Source: Lachnospiraceae bacterium UBA935
GTDB taxonomy: Bacteria; Bacillota; Clostridia; Lachnospirales; Lachnospiraceae
Direction: 5' to 3'
Assembly (NCBI GenBank): GCA_002293525.1
Contig: DBDJ01000074.1
Location: forward strand, 1 to 15,198
Length of the DNA stretch: 15,198 bases
The position numbers and the translations under genes were made by a program. Numbering within the stretch: the stretch's first letter is position 1; each line of letters opens with the position of its first letter. The notes under the pieces are model-generated. The model was not told where the DNA came from and made no database searches. It saw only the letters and a program-made list of their open reading frames with translations. Positions 6,919 through 14,695 of the stretch are shown here, one piece after another.

Positions 6919-7095
6919 AAACCGAGATATAACTTACATAAATTAAACTCAAGTTGGTTATGACCTTTAAACAGCTTCTAATAATGTCGAATAATTTCCG
7001 ACGATATCTCTGATAACTTTCAGTGACGAAATAAAAAAATAAAGGATTCCATCAAATAATGCCGAATATTAAAAATGTGAGAGATCAATGTGCTG
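6919..7095. other. AT-rich intergenic stretch with no recognised feature
   Basis: Between the hairpin element and the dgt upstream hairpin I see no credible open reading frame, RNA gene or strong promoter. AATAATGTCGAATAATT and AAATAATGCCGAATATT, about 75 nt apart, are similar to each other and may be a diverged duplication. Confidence 0.4.
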
Positions 7096-7137
7096 AAAAA
7101 ACCGAGCCAAGCTAGAACGAATGCTTTCGCGGCTCAG
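7096..7137 (-). terminator. Minus-strand terminator-like hairpin upstream of dgt
   Basis: On the minus strand CTGAGCC (7137-7131) pairs with GGCTCGG (7108-7102, one T-G pair) and is followed by six T. A small CGAA/TTCG hairpin lies inside the loop. No minus-strand gene ends here, so it would stop transcription coming out of dgt in antisense, or it is a relic of an earlier arrangement. Confidence 0.4.
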
Positions 7138-7151
7138 TAAACTGCTACATA

Positions 7152-7179
7152 TTGATAAAGTTTCGTACAATAATACAAA
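7152..7179 (+). promoter_or_regulatory. Weak candidate promoter for the dgt-dnaG-rpoD block
   Basis: TTGATA (7152-7157) and TACAAA (7174-7179) are 16 bp apart. TACAAT at 7166-7171 is a better -10 but has no good -35. It is the best-placed candidate before the housekeeping block. Confidence 0.3.
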
Positions 7180-7204
7180 CCATACATACAAACTACATAC
7201 AAAC
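7171..7204 (+). repeat. 11-nt imperfect tandem repeat in the dgt leader
   Basis: ACATACAAAC occurs at 7184-7193 and 7195-7204 (period 11), and a related TAATACAAAC lies at 7171-7180. It lies just before the AAAGGA ribosome binding site of dgt. Confidence 0.55.
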
Positions 7205-7221
7205 ATAGAAAGGATCTGCGG

Positions 7222-8226
7222 ATGAATATTCGTCAGGCTTTAGAACAAAGGGAAAAAGAATATTTGAGCCCTTATGCTGCTCACAGCGCCGACAGCATGG
7301 GACGTATGCGGGAAGAAGAACAGTGTGACATCCGTCCGGTTTATCAGCGCGACCGCGACCGTATTCTCCATAGCAAATCTTTCCGCCGCCTGAAAGACAA
7401 GACGCAGGTGTTCCTGACCCCCGAAGGGGATCATTACCGGACGCGGCTTACCCATACGCTGGAAGTATCCCAGAATGCCAGGACCATTGCCAAGGCCTTG
7501 CGTCTCAATGAAGATTTGGTTGAGGCCATTGCCCTGGGCCATGATCTTGGGCATACTCCTTTTGGCCATGCGGGTGAGCGGGCGTTAAACAAGCTGTGCC
7601 CGCTGGGGTTCAGTCACAGCGAACAGAGCGTCCGCGTCGTGGAAGTGTTGGAAAAAGCCGGCCAGGGACTGAATCTCACCGTCGAGGTCCGCGACGGGAT
7701 CCGCAATCATCAGACCGACGGAGAGCCAGCCACGCTGGAAGGAAAGATTGTCCGTTTTTCCGATAAGATCGCTTATATGCATCACGATATGGATGATGCC
7801 GTCCGGGGCGGGATCTTGACTGAAGCCGACGTACCACGGGATGTCCGGGAAGCAGTAGGAGAGACTACCGGTGACCGGCTGGACTTTTTTATCCATGACT
7901 TGGTGTCCACCAGTTATGGGCAAAATGATATTATGCTGTCGTCGCCTGTCGATGCAGCGATGAAAAAACTGCGGGAGTTTATGTTTGAACGTGTTTATCG
8001 GAACAGTGAAGCTAAGAACGAGGAAATAAAGGCTGAAAACCTTATGGAAACCCTTTATGAATATTATATGAAGCATCTGGACCGGCTTCCCGATGATTTA
8101 AGGAAGCTTCTGGAACTGGGCGATTCGCCGGCCCAGATTGTCTGTGACTATCTGGGGGCGATGACCGACCGCTTTGCGATTGCAAAATACGACGAGCTTT
8201 TTGTCCCGAAATCATGGCACGGTTAA
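7222..8226 (+). CDS. dgt: dGTPase-like HD-domain triphosphohydrolase
   Basis: A 334-residue HD-superfamily phosphohydrolase of the deoxyguanosine triphosphate triphosphohydrolase type, which splits dNTPs to deoxynucleoside plus tripolyphosphate and so adjusts dNTP pools. The metal ligands are visible: His78 in RTRLTHT, the His107-Asp108 pair in LGHDLGHTPFGH, and Asp181 in FSDKIAY. The N-terminal RRLKDKTQVF stretch (55-64) is typical of the family. The length fits the short bacterial form (about 330-345 residues), not the longer enterobacterial enzyme. AAAGGA precedes the ATG at good spacing. It stands first in a block with dnaG and rpoD, which suits a role tied to DNA replication. The stop is 28 nt before the chosen dnaG start, so co-transcription is likely. 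Confidence 0.93.
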   Translation: MNIRQALEQREKEYLSPYAAHSADSMGRMREEEQCDIRPVYQRDRDRILHSKSFRRLKDKTQVFLTPEGDHYRTRLTHTLEVSQNARTIAKALRLNEDLVEAIALGHDLGHTPFGHAGERALNKLCPLGFSHSEQSVRVVEVLEKAGQGLNLTVEVRDGIRNHQTDGEPATLEGKIVRFSDKIAYMHHDMDDAVRGGILTEADVPRDVREAVGETTGDRLDFFIHDLVSTSYGQNDIMLSSPVDAAMKKLREFMFERVYRNSEAKNEEIKAENLMETLYEYYMKHLDRLPDDLRKLLELGDSPAQIVCDYLGAMTDRFAIAKYDELFVPKSWHG

Positions 8227-8254
8227 GCAGATTGAGAAGTTAAGGCGGGGAAAA

Positions 8255-10027
8255 ATGTATTATCCTGAAGAATTAATCGAAGAAGTACGGATGAAAAATG
8301 ACATCGTTGACGTGATTTCCGGTTATGTGAGGATTCAGAAAAAAGGGAGCAGCTATTTTGGCCTGTGCCCTTTTCATAATGAGAAGTCACCTTCTTTTTC
8401 CGTGTCCGGTATCAGGCAGATGTACTATTGCTTTGGCTGTGGCGCGGGCGGCAATGTGTTTACCTTTATTATGGAATATGAGAACTATTCTTTTCCGGAG
8501 GCGGTAAAGCTGCTGGCGGACAAGGCCGGGGTGCGGCTTCCGGAGCTGGAGTATTCAGAAGAAATGAAGAAGAAGGAAGGGAAGAAGTCCAGGCTGCTGG
8601 AAATCAACAAAGAGGCGGCCAAATACTTTTACTTCCAGTTAAAGAGCGATAAGGGGCAGATCGGATACCGCTATCTAAAGAACCGGCAGCTGACCGAGGA
8701 GACCATCAAGCGATTCGGGCTCGGTTTCGCCCATGTGACCAGTGATGACCTGGTGAGATACCTGCGCAGCAGGGGTTATGACGACGAGCTGATGAAAGAG
8801 GCGGGTCTGGCTTCCTTTGATGAAAGAATGGGGCTTCATGACAAATTCTGGAACCGGGTGATGTTTCCCATCCAGGACATCAACCACCGTGTCATCGGCT
8901 TCGGCGGCCGGGTCATGGGAGACGGGAACCCCAAATATCTCAATTCCCCGGAGACGATGATTTTTGATAAAAGCCGGAACCTGTACGGGCTTAATATGGC
9001 TAGGACAGCGAGAAAGAACCATTTGATCCTCTGTGAAGGCTATATGGACGTGATTGCCCTTCATCAGGCCGGTTTTACGCAGGCGGCCGCTTCGCTGGGC
9101 ACGGCCTTTACCGCCGGGCAGGCCAATCTGCTCCGCCGTTACACGGAAGAGGCAGTTCTGGCTTATGACAGTGACGGCGCGGGTGTTAATGCCGCTCTGC
9201 GGGCCATCACGATCCTGAAGGAAACCGGGCTGACAGCCAGGGTCTTGAATCTGGAGCCGTACAAGGATCCGGACGAGTTTATCCAAAACATGGGTCCGGC
9301 GGCCTTTGAAGAGCGGATCGGCAGCGCGGAGAACAGCTTTTTCTTTGAGCTGCGGATCCTGGAAAAAGAGTTTGACAGTAAAGATCCGGAGTCCAAGACC
9401 AGGTTCCATCGGGAGATCGCTAAGAAACTGTGCCTTATCCAGGAAGAGGTAGAGCGCGAGAACTACATGGAAGCGACAGCGGACAAATACCATATCGGCT
9501 TTGACAGCCTCCGCAAGCTGGTGCTGTCCTATGCGGCCCGAACCGGTCTTGCCAGACCGGTGGAGCGTCCCCGCTCCGGTATCAGCAGCAAGAGCACTCC
9601 CGAAGACCAGGCTAAGAAGTCCCAGAAGCTCCTGCTTACCTGGATCAGCGATATGCCTTCGCTTTATCCGCGGATCCGCAGCCTCCTTTCACCGGCGGAT
9701 TTTACCGTGGAGCTTTACCGGAAGGCGGCGGACAGGCTGTTTGCCGGCCTTGAGGCAGGAGAATGCAACCCGGCAGCCATCATCAGCCTTTTCGGAGACG
9801 AAGAGGAGCAGCGTGAAGCCGCCGCCCTTTTTAATACCAGGCTGGCGGAGCTGACCACCAAGGCAGAACAGGAAAAGGCTTTTAACGATATTGTTTATGC
9901 GGTCAAGAAGCACAGTTATGACCATTACTCCGCGAAACTGGGAAGCGATGTCGAGGCCATCAGCCAGGTAATAGCCGGTAAAAAGGCGTTGGAAGAACTT
10001 AGTAAAACGCATATTTCCTTTGACTAA
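8255..10027 (+). CDS. dnaG: DNA primase
   Basis: DnaG makes the RNA primers for Okazaki fragments and is recruited by the replicative helicase. The 590-residue product begins with a CHC2 zinc-binding domain (Cys38, His41, Cys59, Cys62, with CPFHNEKSPSF and CFGCGAGG). The RNA polymerase domain carries RVMFPI and GFGGR (201-219), and the TOPRIM fold has Glu261 in CEGYMD and the acidic pair Asp305/Asp307 in YDSDGAG. The remainder, to residue 590, is the variable helicase-binding part. ATG 8255 is chosen because GGCGGGG lies just before it and the protein then starts with the usual YYPEELIEEV primase N-terminus. The open frame back to 8174 would overlap dgt and add nothing conserved. It is followed by rpoD after 53 nt, the classic macromolecular-synthesis order. 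Confidence 0.96.
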   Translation: MYYPEELIEEVRMKNDIVDVISGYVRIQKKGSSYFGLCPFHNEKSPSFSVSGIRQMYYCFGCGAGGNVFTFIMEYENYSFPEAVKLLADKAGVRLPELEYSEEMKKKEGKKSRLLEINKEAAKYFYFQLKSDKGQIGYRYLKNRQLTEETIKRFGLGFAHVTSDDLVRYLRSRGYDDELMKEAGLASFDERMGLHDKFWNRVMFPIQDINHRVIGFGGRVMGDGNPKYLNSPETMIFDKSRNLYGLNMARTARKNHLILCEGYMDVIALHQAGFTQAAASLGTAFTAGQANLLRRYTEEAVLAYDSDGAGVNAALRAITILKETGLTARVLNLEPYKDPDEFIQNMGPAAFEERIGSAENSFFFELRILEKEFDSKDPESKTRFHREIAKKLCLIQEEVERENYMEATADKYHIGFDSLRKLVLSYAARTGLARPVERPRSGISSKSTPEDQAKKSQKLLLTWISDMPSLYPRIRSLLSPADFTVELYRKAADRLFAGLEAGECNPAAIISLFGDEEEQREAAALFNTRLAELTTKAEQEKAFNDIVYAVKKHSYDHYSAKLGSDVEAISQVIAGKKALEELSKTHISFD

Positions 10028-10080
10028 GGGAACAATAGACATATTAAATTGTCATATAGAAACCAGAAAGGGTAAACGAA

Positions 10081-11193
10081 ATGGACGAAATTACACAGGC
10101 AAAATTTGACGAGAAGCTTAAAAATCTTCTTGCCAATGCCAAAAAGAAAAAAAATGTCTTAGAATATCAGGAGATCAATGATCATTTTTCTGATATGACA
10201 TTGGAAGAAGAACAGTTTGATAAGATCATGGAAGCTTTGGAACAAAACAGCGTAGACGTGCTGCGGATTACCGAGGGGGATGAAATCGAGGACGAAGAAA
10301 TCATTCTCACCGAGGAAGACGAAGTAGATGTGGAAAGTATCGACCTGTCGGTTCCCGATGGCATCAGTATCGAAGATCCTGTCAGGATGTATCTGAAAGA
10401 GATCGGTAAAGTTCCCTTGCTCAACGCCGAGGAAGAAATCGAGCTGGCCAGGAAGATGGAACTGGGCGACGAAGAAGCGAAAAAACGGCTGGCCGAAGCC
10501 AATCTTCGCCTTGTGGTCAGCATTGCCAAAAGATATGTGGGCCGCGGGATGCTTTTTCTGGATCTGATTCAGGAAGGCAATCTGGGTCTGATTAAAGCTG
10601 TTGAAAAATTCGATTACCGCAAAGGATATAAATTCTCTACCTATGCCACCTGGTGGATCAGACAGGCCATTACCCGAGCCATTGCCGACCAGGCGCGAAC
10701 CATCCGCATCCCGGTTCATATGGTAGAAACCATCAACAAGCTGATCCGCGTCAGCAGGCAGCTGCTTCAGGAGCTGGGACGTGAACCCACTCCGGAAGAA
10801 ATCGCCGAAGACATGGCGATGCCGGTGGAGCGGGTACGGGAAATCCTGAAGATTTCTCAGGAGCCGGTTTCCCTTGAGACCCCGATCGGCGAAGAGGAAG
10901 ATTCCCATCTGGGCGATTTTATTCAAGACGACAACGTCCCCGTCCCTGCCGATGCGGCGGCTTTCACCTTGCTTAAGGAACAGCTGGTCGAAGTGCTGGG
11001 CACCCTGACGGAAAGGGAACAGAAAGTGCTCCGCCTCCGTTTCGGTCTCGACGACGGCCGCGCCAGAACCCTGGAAGAGGTCGGCAAGGAATTTAACGTG
11101 ACCAGAGAACGCATCCGCCAGATAGAAGCCAAGGCCCTGCGCAAATTAAGGCATCCGAGCCGCAGCCGTAAATTAAAGGATTATCTGGACTGA
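10081..11193 (+). CDS. rpoD: Primary sigma factor (sigma-70/SigA)
   Basis: A 370-residue housekeeping sigma factor. The N-terminus is a reduced region 1.1, very acidic around residues 64-90. Region 1.2 begins at DPVRMYLKEIG (99-109). Region 2 holds NLRLVVSIAKRYVGRG (141-156) and the -10-recognition and melting stretch with the aromatic cluster KFSTYATWWIRQAI (184-197). Region 3 follows, and region 4 contains the helix-turn-helix TLEEVGKEFNVTRERIRQIE (330-349) for the -35 element. The size matches the compact Firmicutes SigA. The leader contains GAAAGGG 8 nt before the ATG. The TGA stop overlaps the A of the next ATG (TGATG), so trmK may be translationally coupled. The conserved region 2 and 4 residues imply that TTGACA/TATAAT promoters should be common in this genome. 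Confidence 0.97.
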   Translation: MDEITQAKFDEKLKNLLANAKKKKNVLEYQEINDHFSDMTLEEEQFDKIMEALEQNSVDVLRITEGDEIEDEEIILTEEDEVDVESIDLSVPDGISIEDPVRMYLKEIGKVPLLNAEEEIELARKMELGDEEAKKRLAEANLRLVVSIAKRYVGRGMLFLDLIQEGNLGLIKAVEKFDYRKGYKFSTYATWWIRQAITRAIADQARTIRIPVHMVETINKLIRVSRQLLQELGREPTPEEIAEDMAMPVERVREILKISQEPVSLETPIGEEEDSHLGDFIQDDNVPVPADAAAFTLLKEQLVEVLGTLTEREQKVLRLRFGLDDGRARTLEEVGKEFNVTRERIRQIEAKALRKLRHPSRSRKLKDYLD

Positions 11194-11252
11194 TGACGGG
11201 AATGATGACGGGACTGGTGACGGGACCGGTGACCGGGCCGATGACCGGAGTG
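11193..11252 (+). repeat. 12-nt tandem repeat x5 at the rpoD/trmK junction
   Basis: Five 12-nt units with consensus (A/G)TGAC(G/C)GG(A/G)-NNG run from the last base of the rpoD stop to the ATG at 11253. Read in the trmK frame they give MTGMMTGLVTGPVTGPMTGV. The ancestral TrmK start is expected at 11253 (MKKTVLSKRLQ), so the repeat is either a translated N-terminal extension or a leader. Confidence 0.85.
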
Positions 11253-12095
11253 ATGAAAAAAACCGTTCTCTCCAAACGACTTCAGGCTGCCGCCGATATG
11301 GTGACCCCGGGAAACCGCGTCTGTGATGTGGGCTGTGACCATGGCTGGGTTTCCATTTACCTGATCGAGCAAGGCATCAGCGAGCGGGCGATTGCTATGG
11401 ATATCCGCCGCGGTCCTTTGGAACGTGCCGATCAGCACATCCGGGAGAGGAACCTTAACAGTTACATAGAAACCAGATTATCAGACGGCATCAAGGAACT
11501 CCGGGCCGGTGAGGCGGATACGCTGATCATAGCCGGCATGGGAGGGCGCCTGATGAAGGATATCATCAGTGCGGAACCGACAAAGACCGCAAAGTTTCAG
11601 GAGCTTATTCTGCAGCCCCAGTCGGAAATCCCTGAGTTTCGCCGTTTTCTCCGCAGTGCCGGATATGTGGTCGGTGCTGAGGAAATCGTGTTTGAAGATG
11701 GTAAGTATTATTTCCTTATGAAAGTCCGGCTGGACGTTGCGAAGGATTTGCCGGGTGCTGCGAAAGCCCAGCCTGGCGTTGCGAAGGATTTGCCGGGTGC
11801 TGCGAAAGCCCGGCCTGATGCGGCGAATGTTTTACCAGCTATGACAGGACACGCTGACGCTTTCAATCAAGAAGACCGATGGGGAGGACTGCTTCTGAAA
11901 CAGCGGCATCCGGTACTGAGACAATATTTATGCCGCACTTTGGATCATCACGAGGACATCATCCGCAAAATCAATAACGGCAATGCTGCAATGAATGCGG
12001 CCGAAAAAGGCCTGGAATTACGCAAACATAAGCGGATTCGTGAATTACAGGAAGAAGTGGATGAAATCGAGAGGATACTTTCGGAATGGGCATAA
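11193..12095 (+). CDS. trmK: tRNA (adenine-22-N1)-methyltransferase with repeat insertions
   Basis: TrmK/COG2384-type enzyme that methylates N1 of A22 in the D-loop of tRNAs using SAM. Counting from 11193 (300 residues), motif I is VCDVGCDHG (43-51), the strand-2 acid is Asp70, and IAGMGG (113-118) is the family's characteristic motif. The C-terminal part (about 230-300) has the usual WGGLLLKQRHPVL stretch and a long charged helix predicted to be a coiled coil. Two oddities stand out: 20 N-terminal residues encoded by a 12-nt repeat, and a 14-residue repeat (182-195 and 196-209, VAKDLPGAAKA-PG/PD) between the Rossmann domain and the C-terminal helices. Family members normally start about where residue 21 is. 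ATG 11193 overlaps the rpoD stop. AAAGGA is 12 nt upstream, a long spacing, while the ATG at 11253 has GGAG only 2 nt away. The first is kept with moderate confidence, as the start could be 11253. Confidence 0.85.
   Translation: MTGMMTGLVTGPVTGPMTGVMKKTVLSKRLQAAADMVTPGNRVCDVGCDHGWVSIYLIEQGISERAIAMDIRRGPLERADQHIRERNLNSYIETRLSDGIKELRAGEADTLIIAGMGGRLMKDIISAEPTKTAKFQELILQPQSEIPEFRRFLRSAGYVVGAEEIVFEDGKYYFLMKVRLDVAKDLPGAAKAQPGVAKDLPGAAKARPDAANVLPAMTGHADAFNQEDRWGGLLLKQRHPVLRQYLCRTLDHHEDIIRKINNGNAAMNAAEKGLELRKHKRIRELQEEVDEIERILSEWA
11736..11819 (+). repeat. 42-nt tandem duplication inside trmK
   Basis: Two 42-nt units (11736-11777 and 11778-11819) differ at 3 positions near their 3' ends. A decayed third start (GCGGCGAATGTTTTACC) follows. 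Being a multiple of three, it adds 14 residues per unit in a linker of TrmK. The low divergence suggests a recent duplication. Confidence 0.9.
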
Positions 12096-12101
12096 CTACC
12101 T

Positions 12102-12153
12102 GTGCGGAAATGATGTGTGGGAATGATGTGCAGAAATGATATGCGGGAATGAA
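12102..12153 (+). repeat. 13-nt tandem repeat x4 before the nif3-like gene
   Basis: Four degenerate 13-nt units (12102-12114, 12115-12127, 12128-12140, 12141-12153; type GTGCGGGAATGAT) fill the gap between trmK and the ribosome binding site of the next gene. Each unit holds an ATG or GTG, and the 13-nt period puts successive units in different frames. The GGGAATGATG core also occurs in the 12-nt repeat at the rpoD/trmK junction. Confidence 0.8.
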
Positions 12154-12167
12154 ATGAAAGGGGAGAT

Positions 12168-12950
12168 ATGAGATTTAGTAAGGTAATGGAAAAACTCGAA
12201 CAGATGTCGCCGCTTTCTTTTGCAGAGGATTGGGATAATACCGGTTTTTTGCTGGGGAGGCAGGATAAAGAGATCAATAAGGTGTGCCTTGCAGTAGATC
12301 CGAGTGATGCGGTGATAGCGCAGGCGGTTCGTGAACAGACGGATCTGCTGCTGACCCATCACCCGCTCCTATTTAAGCCGCTGAACCGGATTGTGAATGA
12401 AGATTTCATCGGGCGGCGCGTTTATAAGCTGATCCGCAGCGATATCTGTTATTATGCCATGCACACTAATTATGACGTCATGGGCATGGCCGATGCGGCG
12501 GCAGATCTCTTGCATCTTCACAACCGACAGGTGCTGGATGTCACGTATGAAGATAATATTTCGCAAGAAGGGATCGGCAGGGTCGGCAGGCTACCCCATA
12601 TCATGACCTTAAGGGAATGTGCCGAGGCGGTAAAATCAAAATTCAAGCTTGACTATGTACAAGTATATGGTGACAGGGAACAGATGATTGAGAGGGCGGC
12701 TATTGTCCCTGGTTCATATTCCGGTGCCCTGTCGAAAGCGGTGCGGGCAGGCGCGGAAGTCCTGATTACTGGAGATGTCAAGCATCACATGAGTCTCGAT
12801 GCCATGGCACAGAATATCTCATTGATAGATGCCGGGCATTATGGCCTGGAAAAGATATTTGTAACCAATCTGACCGAGTTCTTTAAGCACGAGCTTCCGG
12901 CTCTTACCGTCTATGAAGCCCAAGAAGAAGCCCCGGGCTATATTGTGTAA
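12168..12950 (+). CDS. Nif3-family dinuclear metal-centre protein
   Basis: A 260-residue Nif3/YbgI/YqfO-type protein (also annotated as GTP cyclohydrolase I type 2 homologue). Members form toroidal hexamers with a two-metal site per subunit, and their true role is not settled. The metal ligands are visible as His64-His65 in LLTHHPLLF, His99 and Asp103 in AMHTNYDVMG, and His224/Glu228 in DAGHYGLEK. The N-terminal FAEDWDNTGFLLG (18-30) is a family signature. The short length shows that the extra middle domain seen in the longer Bacillus form is absent. AAAGGGGAG precedes the ATG closely. The position directly after trmK is common in Firmicutes, and a tRNA- or nucleotide-linked role has been suspected from this context. 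Confidence 0.92.
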   Translation: MRFSKVMEKLEQMSPLSFAEDWDNTGFLLGRQDKEINKVCLAVDPSDAVIAQAVREQTDLLLTHHPLLFKPLNRIVNEDFIGRRVYKLIRSDICYYAMHTNYDVMGMADAAADLLHLHNRQVLDVTYEDNISQEGIGRVGRLPHIMTLRECAEAVKSKFKLDYVQVYGDREQMIERAAIVPGSYSGALSKAVRAGAEVLITGDVKHHMSLDAMAQNISLIDAGHYGLEKIFVTNLTEFFKHELPALTVYEAQEEAPGYIV

Positions 12951-13000
12951 CCTGTCTGTATATAATTTATAAAAATATATAACCGCCGGAGGAATCGCTA

Positions 13001-14656
13001 ATGATCAAAGTTTTTATCAATGGGGACGAAAAACGATACAATGAAGGCATTTCGTTTGAGCAGATTGCTTTTGAGTATCAGGAACGGTATGACAATCTGA
13101 TTGCGCTGGTGACCGAGAACGGTAAGATCAGGGAGCTGCACAAGACATTGCGAAAAGACTGTGAGCTGTCTTTTATTACGTTAAGTGACGGGATAGGTCA
13201 CAAGGCTTATGTACGTTCGGCGGTTATGCTGCTGATGGCGGCCATTGAGCAGGTGATCGGACCGCAGGCCGCAGAAACGGTAACTGTGTCATTTTCCATC
13301 GGCCACGGTTATTATTGTAGCCTTGGCGGCGACCGCAAGCTGAGCGAATCGGATGTCAAGGCAATCAACAGAGAAATGAACGAGATGGTTGCAGAGGATA
13401 TTCCCATCGTCAAGAAATCCTATCCCATGGAAGAGGCGCTGGCATTGTTCAAAGAGCGTAATATGGCTGATAAAGAGAAGCTGTTCCGTTTCCGGAGAAG
13501 TTCGGCGGTCAATATTTATTGCCTGAATGGCTATTACGATTATTATTACGGATTTATGCTGCCCAGTACCGGCTATATCAAGTTTTTCGACGTATTTGCT
13601 TTTGAGGGCGGCTTGATGCTGTTGCTGCCGGAGCAGAGCGACCCCAATAAAATCGCCTTCTTTGAACCTCGTGAGAAATTATTCAACACCTTGATGCAGG
13701 CCGAGGAATGGGGACGCAAGATGGGCGTCACTACGGTAGGCGATCTGAATAACGTGATCTGCCGCGGCGAAATTAACGACATGATTTTAGTTCAGGAGGC
13801 CCTGCAGGAAAGAAGGATCGGGGAGATAGCCCAGGACATTGTCAACCGCAGCGACGTCAAATTCGTGATGATCGCCGGCCCTTCCTCCTCTGGCAAGACC
13901 ACTTTTTCACACCGCTTGGCGATACAGCTCAAGTCTTACGGCCTGACGCCCCATCCGATCGGCCTTGATGACTATTTTGTCAACCGGGAGCATACGCCGC
14001 GGGACGAAAACGGAGATTATAATTACGAATGCCTGGAAGCCATCGACGTGGCCCAGTTTAATCAGGATATGAGCGACCTGCTGGCCGGTCATCTGGTTGA
14101 GCTGCCCAGCTTCAATTTCTTAACTGGAAGAAGAGAGTACCGGGGCAAACGGAAAAAACTGGGGTCGGATGATATTCTGGTAATCGAAGGGATCCACGGC
14201 CTCAATCCCCAGACTTCGGTTTCGCTGCCGGAAGAAAGCAAATATAAGATCTATATCAGTGCCCTGACCGGCTTGAACGTGGACGGCCATAACCGCATAC
14301 CGACCACCGACAGCAGGCTGCTGCGCCGCATGGTAAGAGATGCCCGGACCAGGGGTGCCAGCGCCGGCCGGACCATCCAGATGTGGCCGTCAGTGCGCCG
14401 CGGGGAAGAGCTGAATATTTTCCCTTTTCAGGAAGGGGCCGATGCCATGTTCAATTCAGTGCTGATCTACGAGCTTGCTGTATTAAAGCAATATGCGGAA
14501 CCCTTGCTCTTCCAGATCAGCAAAGAGGAGGCGGAGTACCATGAAGCCAAAAGACTCTTGAAGTTTCTGGAGTATTTTGTCGGTGTCAGCAGCGAAGGCG
14601 TGCCGAATAACTCCATATGCCGGGAATTTATCGGCGGAAGCATATTTCATGCGTGA
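13001..14656 (+). CDS. TGS-domain nucleoside (uridine-type) kinase
   Basis: A 551-residue fusion protein. Residues 1-65 look like a TGS domain, and the next part (about 70-230) resembles the second additional domain of threonyl-tRNA synthetase (SIGHGYYCS at 99-107 fits). The C-terminal half is a P-loop phosphoribulokinase/uridine kinase fold with Walker A GPSSSGKTT (293-301), GLDDYFVNREHTPRDENGDYN as the substrate region and VIEGIHGLN as Walker B. It probably phosphorylates a nucleoside with ATP or GTP. Uridine/cytidine is the family label, but specificity is not provable from sequence. The TGS and tRNA-synthetase-like part is usual for this clostridial kinase family and may give RNA- or nucleotide-linked control. 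GGAGG lies 8 nt before the ATG. It follows the nif3-like gene after 50 nt and is the last protein gene before rnpB. Confidence 0.9.
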   Translation: MIKVFINGDEKRYNEGISFEQIAFEYQERYDNLIALVTENGKIRELHKTLRKDCELSFITLSDGIGHKAYVRSAVMLLMAAIEQVIGPQAAETVTVSFSIGHGYYCSLGGDRKLSESDVKAINREMNEMVAEDIPIVKKSYPMEEALALFKERNMADKEKLFRFRRSSAVNIYCLNGYYDYYYGFMLPSTGYIKFFDVFAFEGGLMLLLPEQSDPNKIAFFEPREKLFNTLMQAEEWGRKMGVTTVGDLNNVICRGEINDMILVQEALQERRIGEIAQDIVNRSDVKFVMIAGPSSSGKTTFSHRLAIQLKSYGLTPHPIGLDDYFVNREHTPRDENGDYNYECLEAIDVAQFNQDMSDLLAGHLVELPSFNFLTGRREYRGKRKKLGSDDILVIEGIHGLNPQTSVSLPEESKYKIYISALTGLNVDGHNRIPTTDSRLLRRMVRDARTRGASAGRTIQMWPSVRRGEELNIFPFQEGADAMFNSVLIYELAVLKQYAEPLLFQISKEEAEYHEAKRLLKFLEYFVGVSSEGVPNNSICREFIGGSIFHA

Positions 14657-14695
14657 GCATTTGCGCTGCGGATCTTTCAGAAAGGACAGGAGAAC

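Noticed and set aside
8174..8254. 27-codon N-terminal extension of DnaG overlapping dgt
   Set aside because: Primases begin at the YYPEEL-type sequence, and the site at 8255 has a ribosome binding site while the extension is only dgt read in another frame.
8675..9493. Minus-strand open frame of 272 codons inside dnaG
   Set aside because: It is the antisense of the conserved primase core with no ribosome binding site, a shadow of the codon bias of dnaG.
10159..10926. Minus-strand open frame of 255 codons inside rpoD
   Set aside because: Antisense of the sigma factor. The Phe/Gln/Leu-rich composition is typical of a shadow frame.
12961..12966. TATAAT before the nucleoside kinase gene
   Set aside because: A perfect -10 hexamer but in an AT-only stretch with no -35 at 16-18 bp, so a promoter is not supported.
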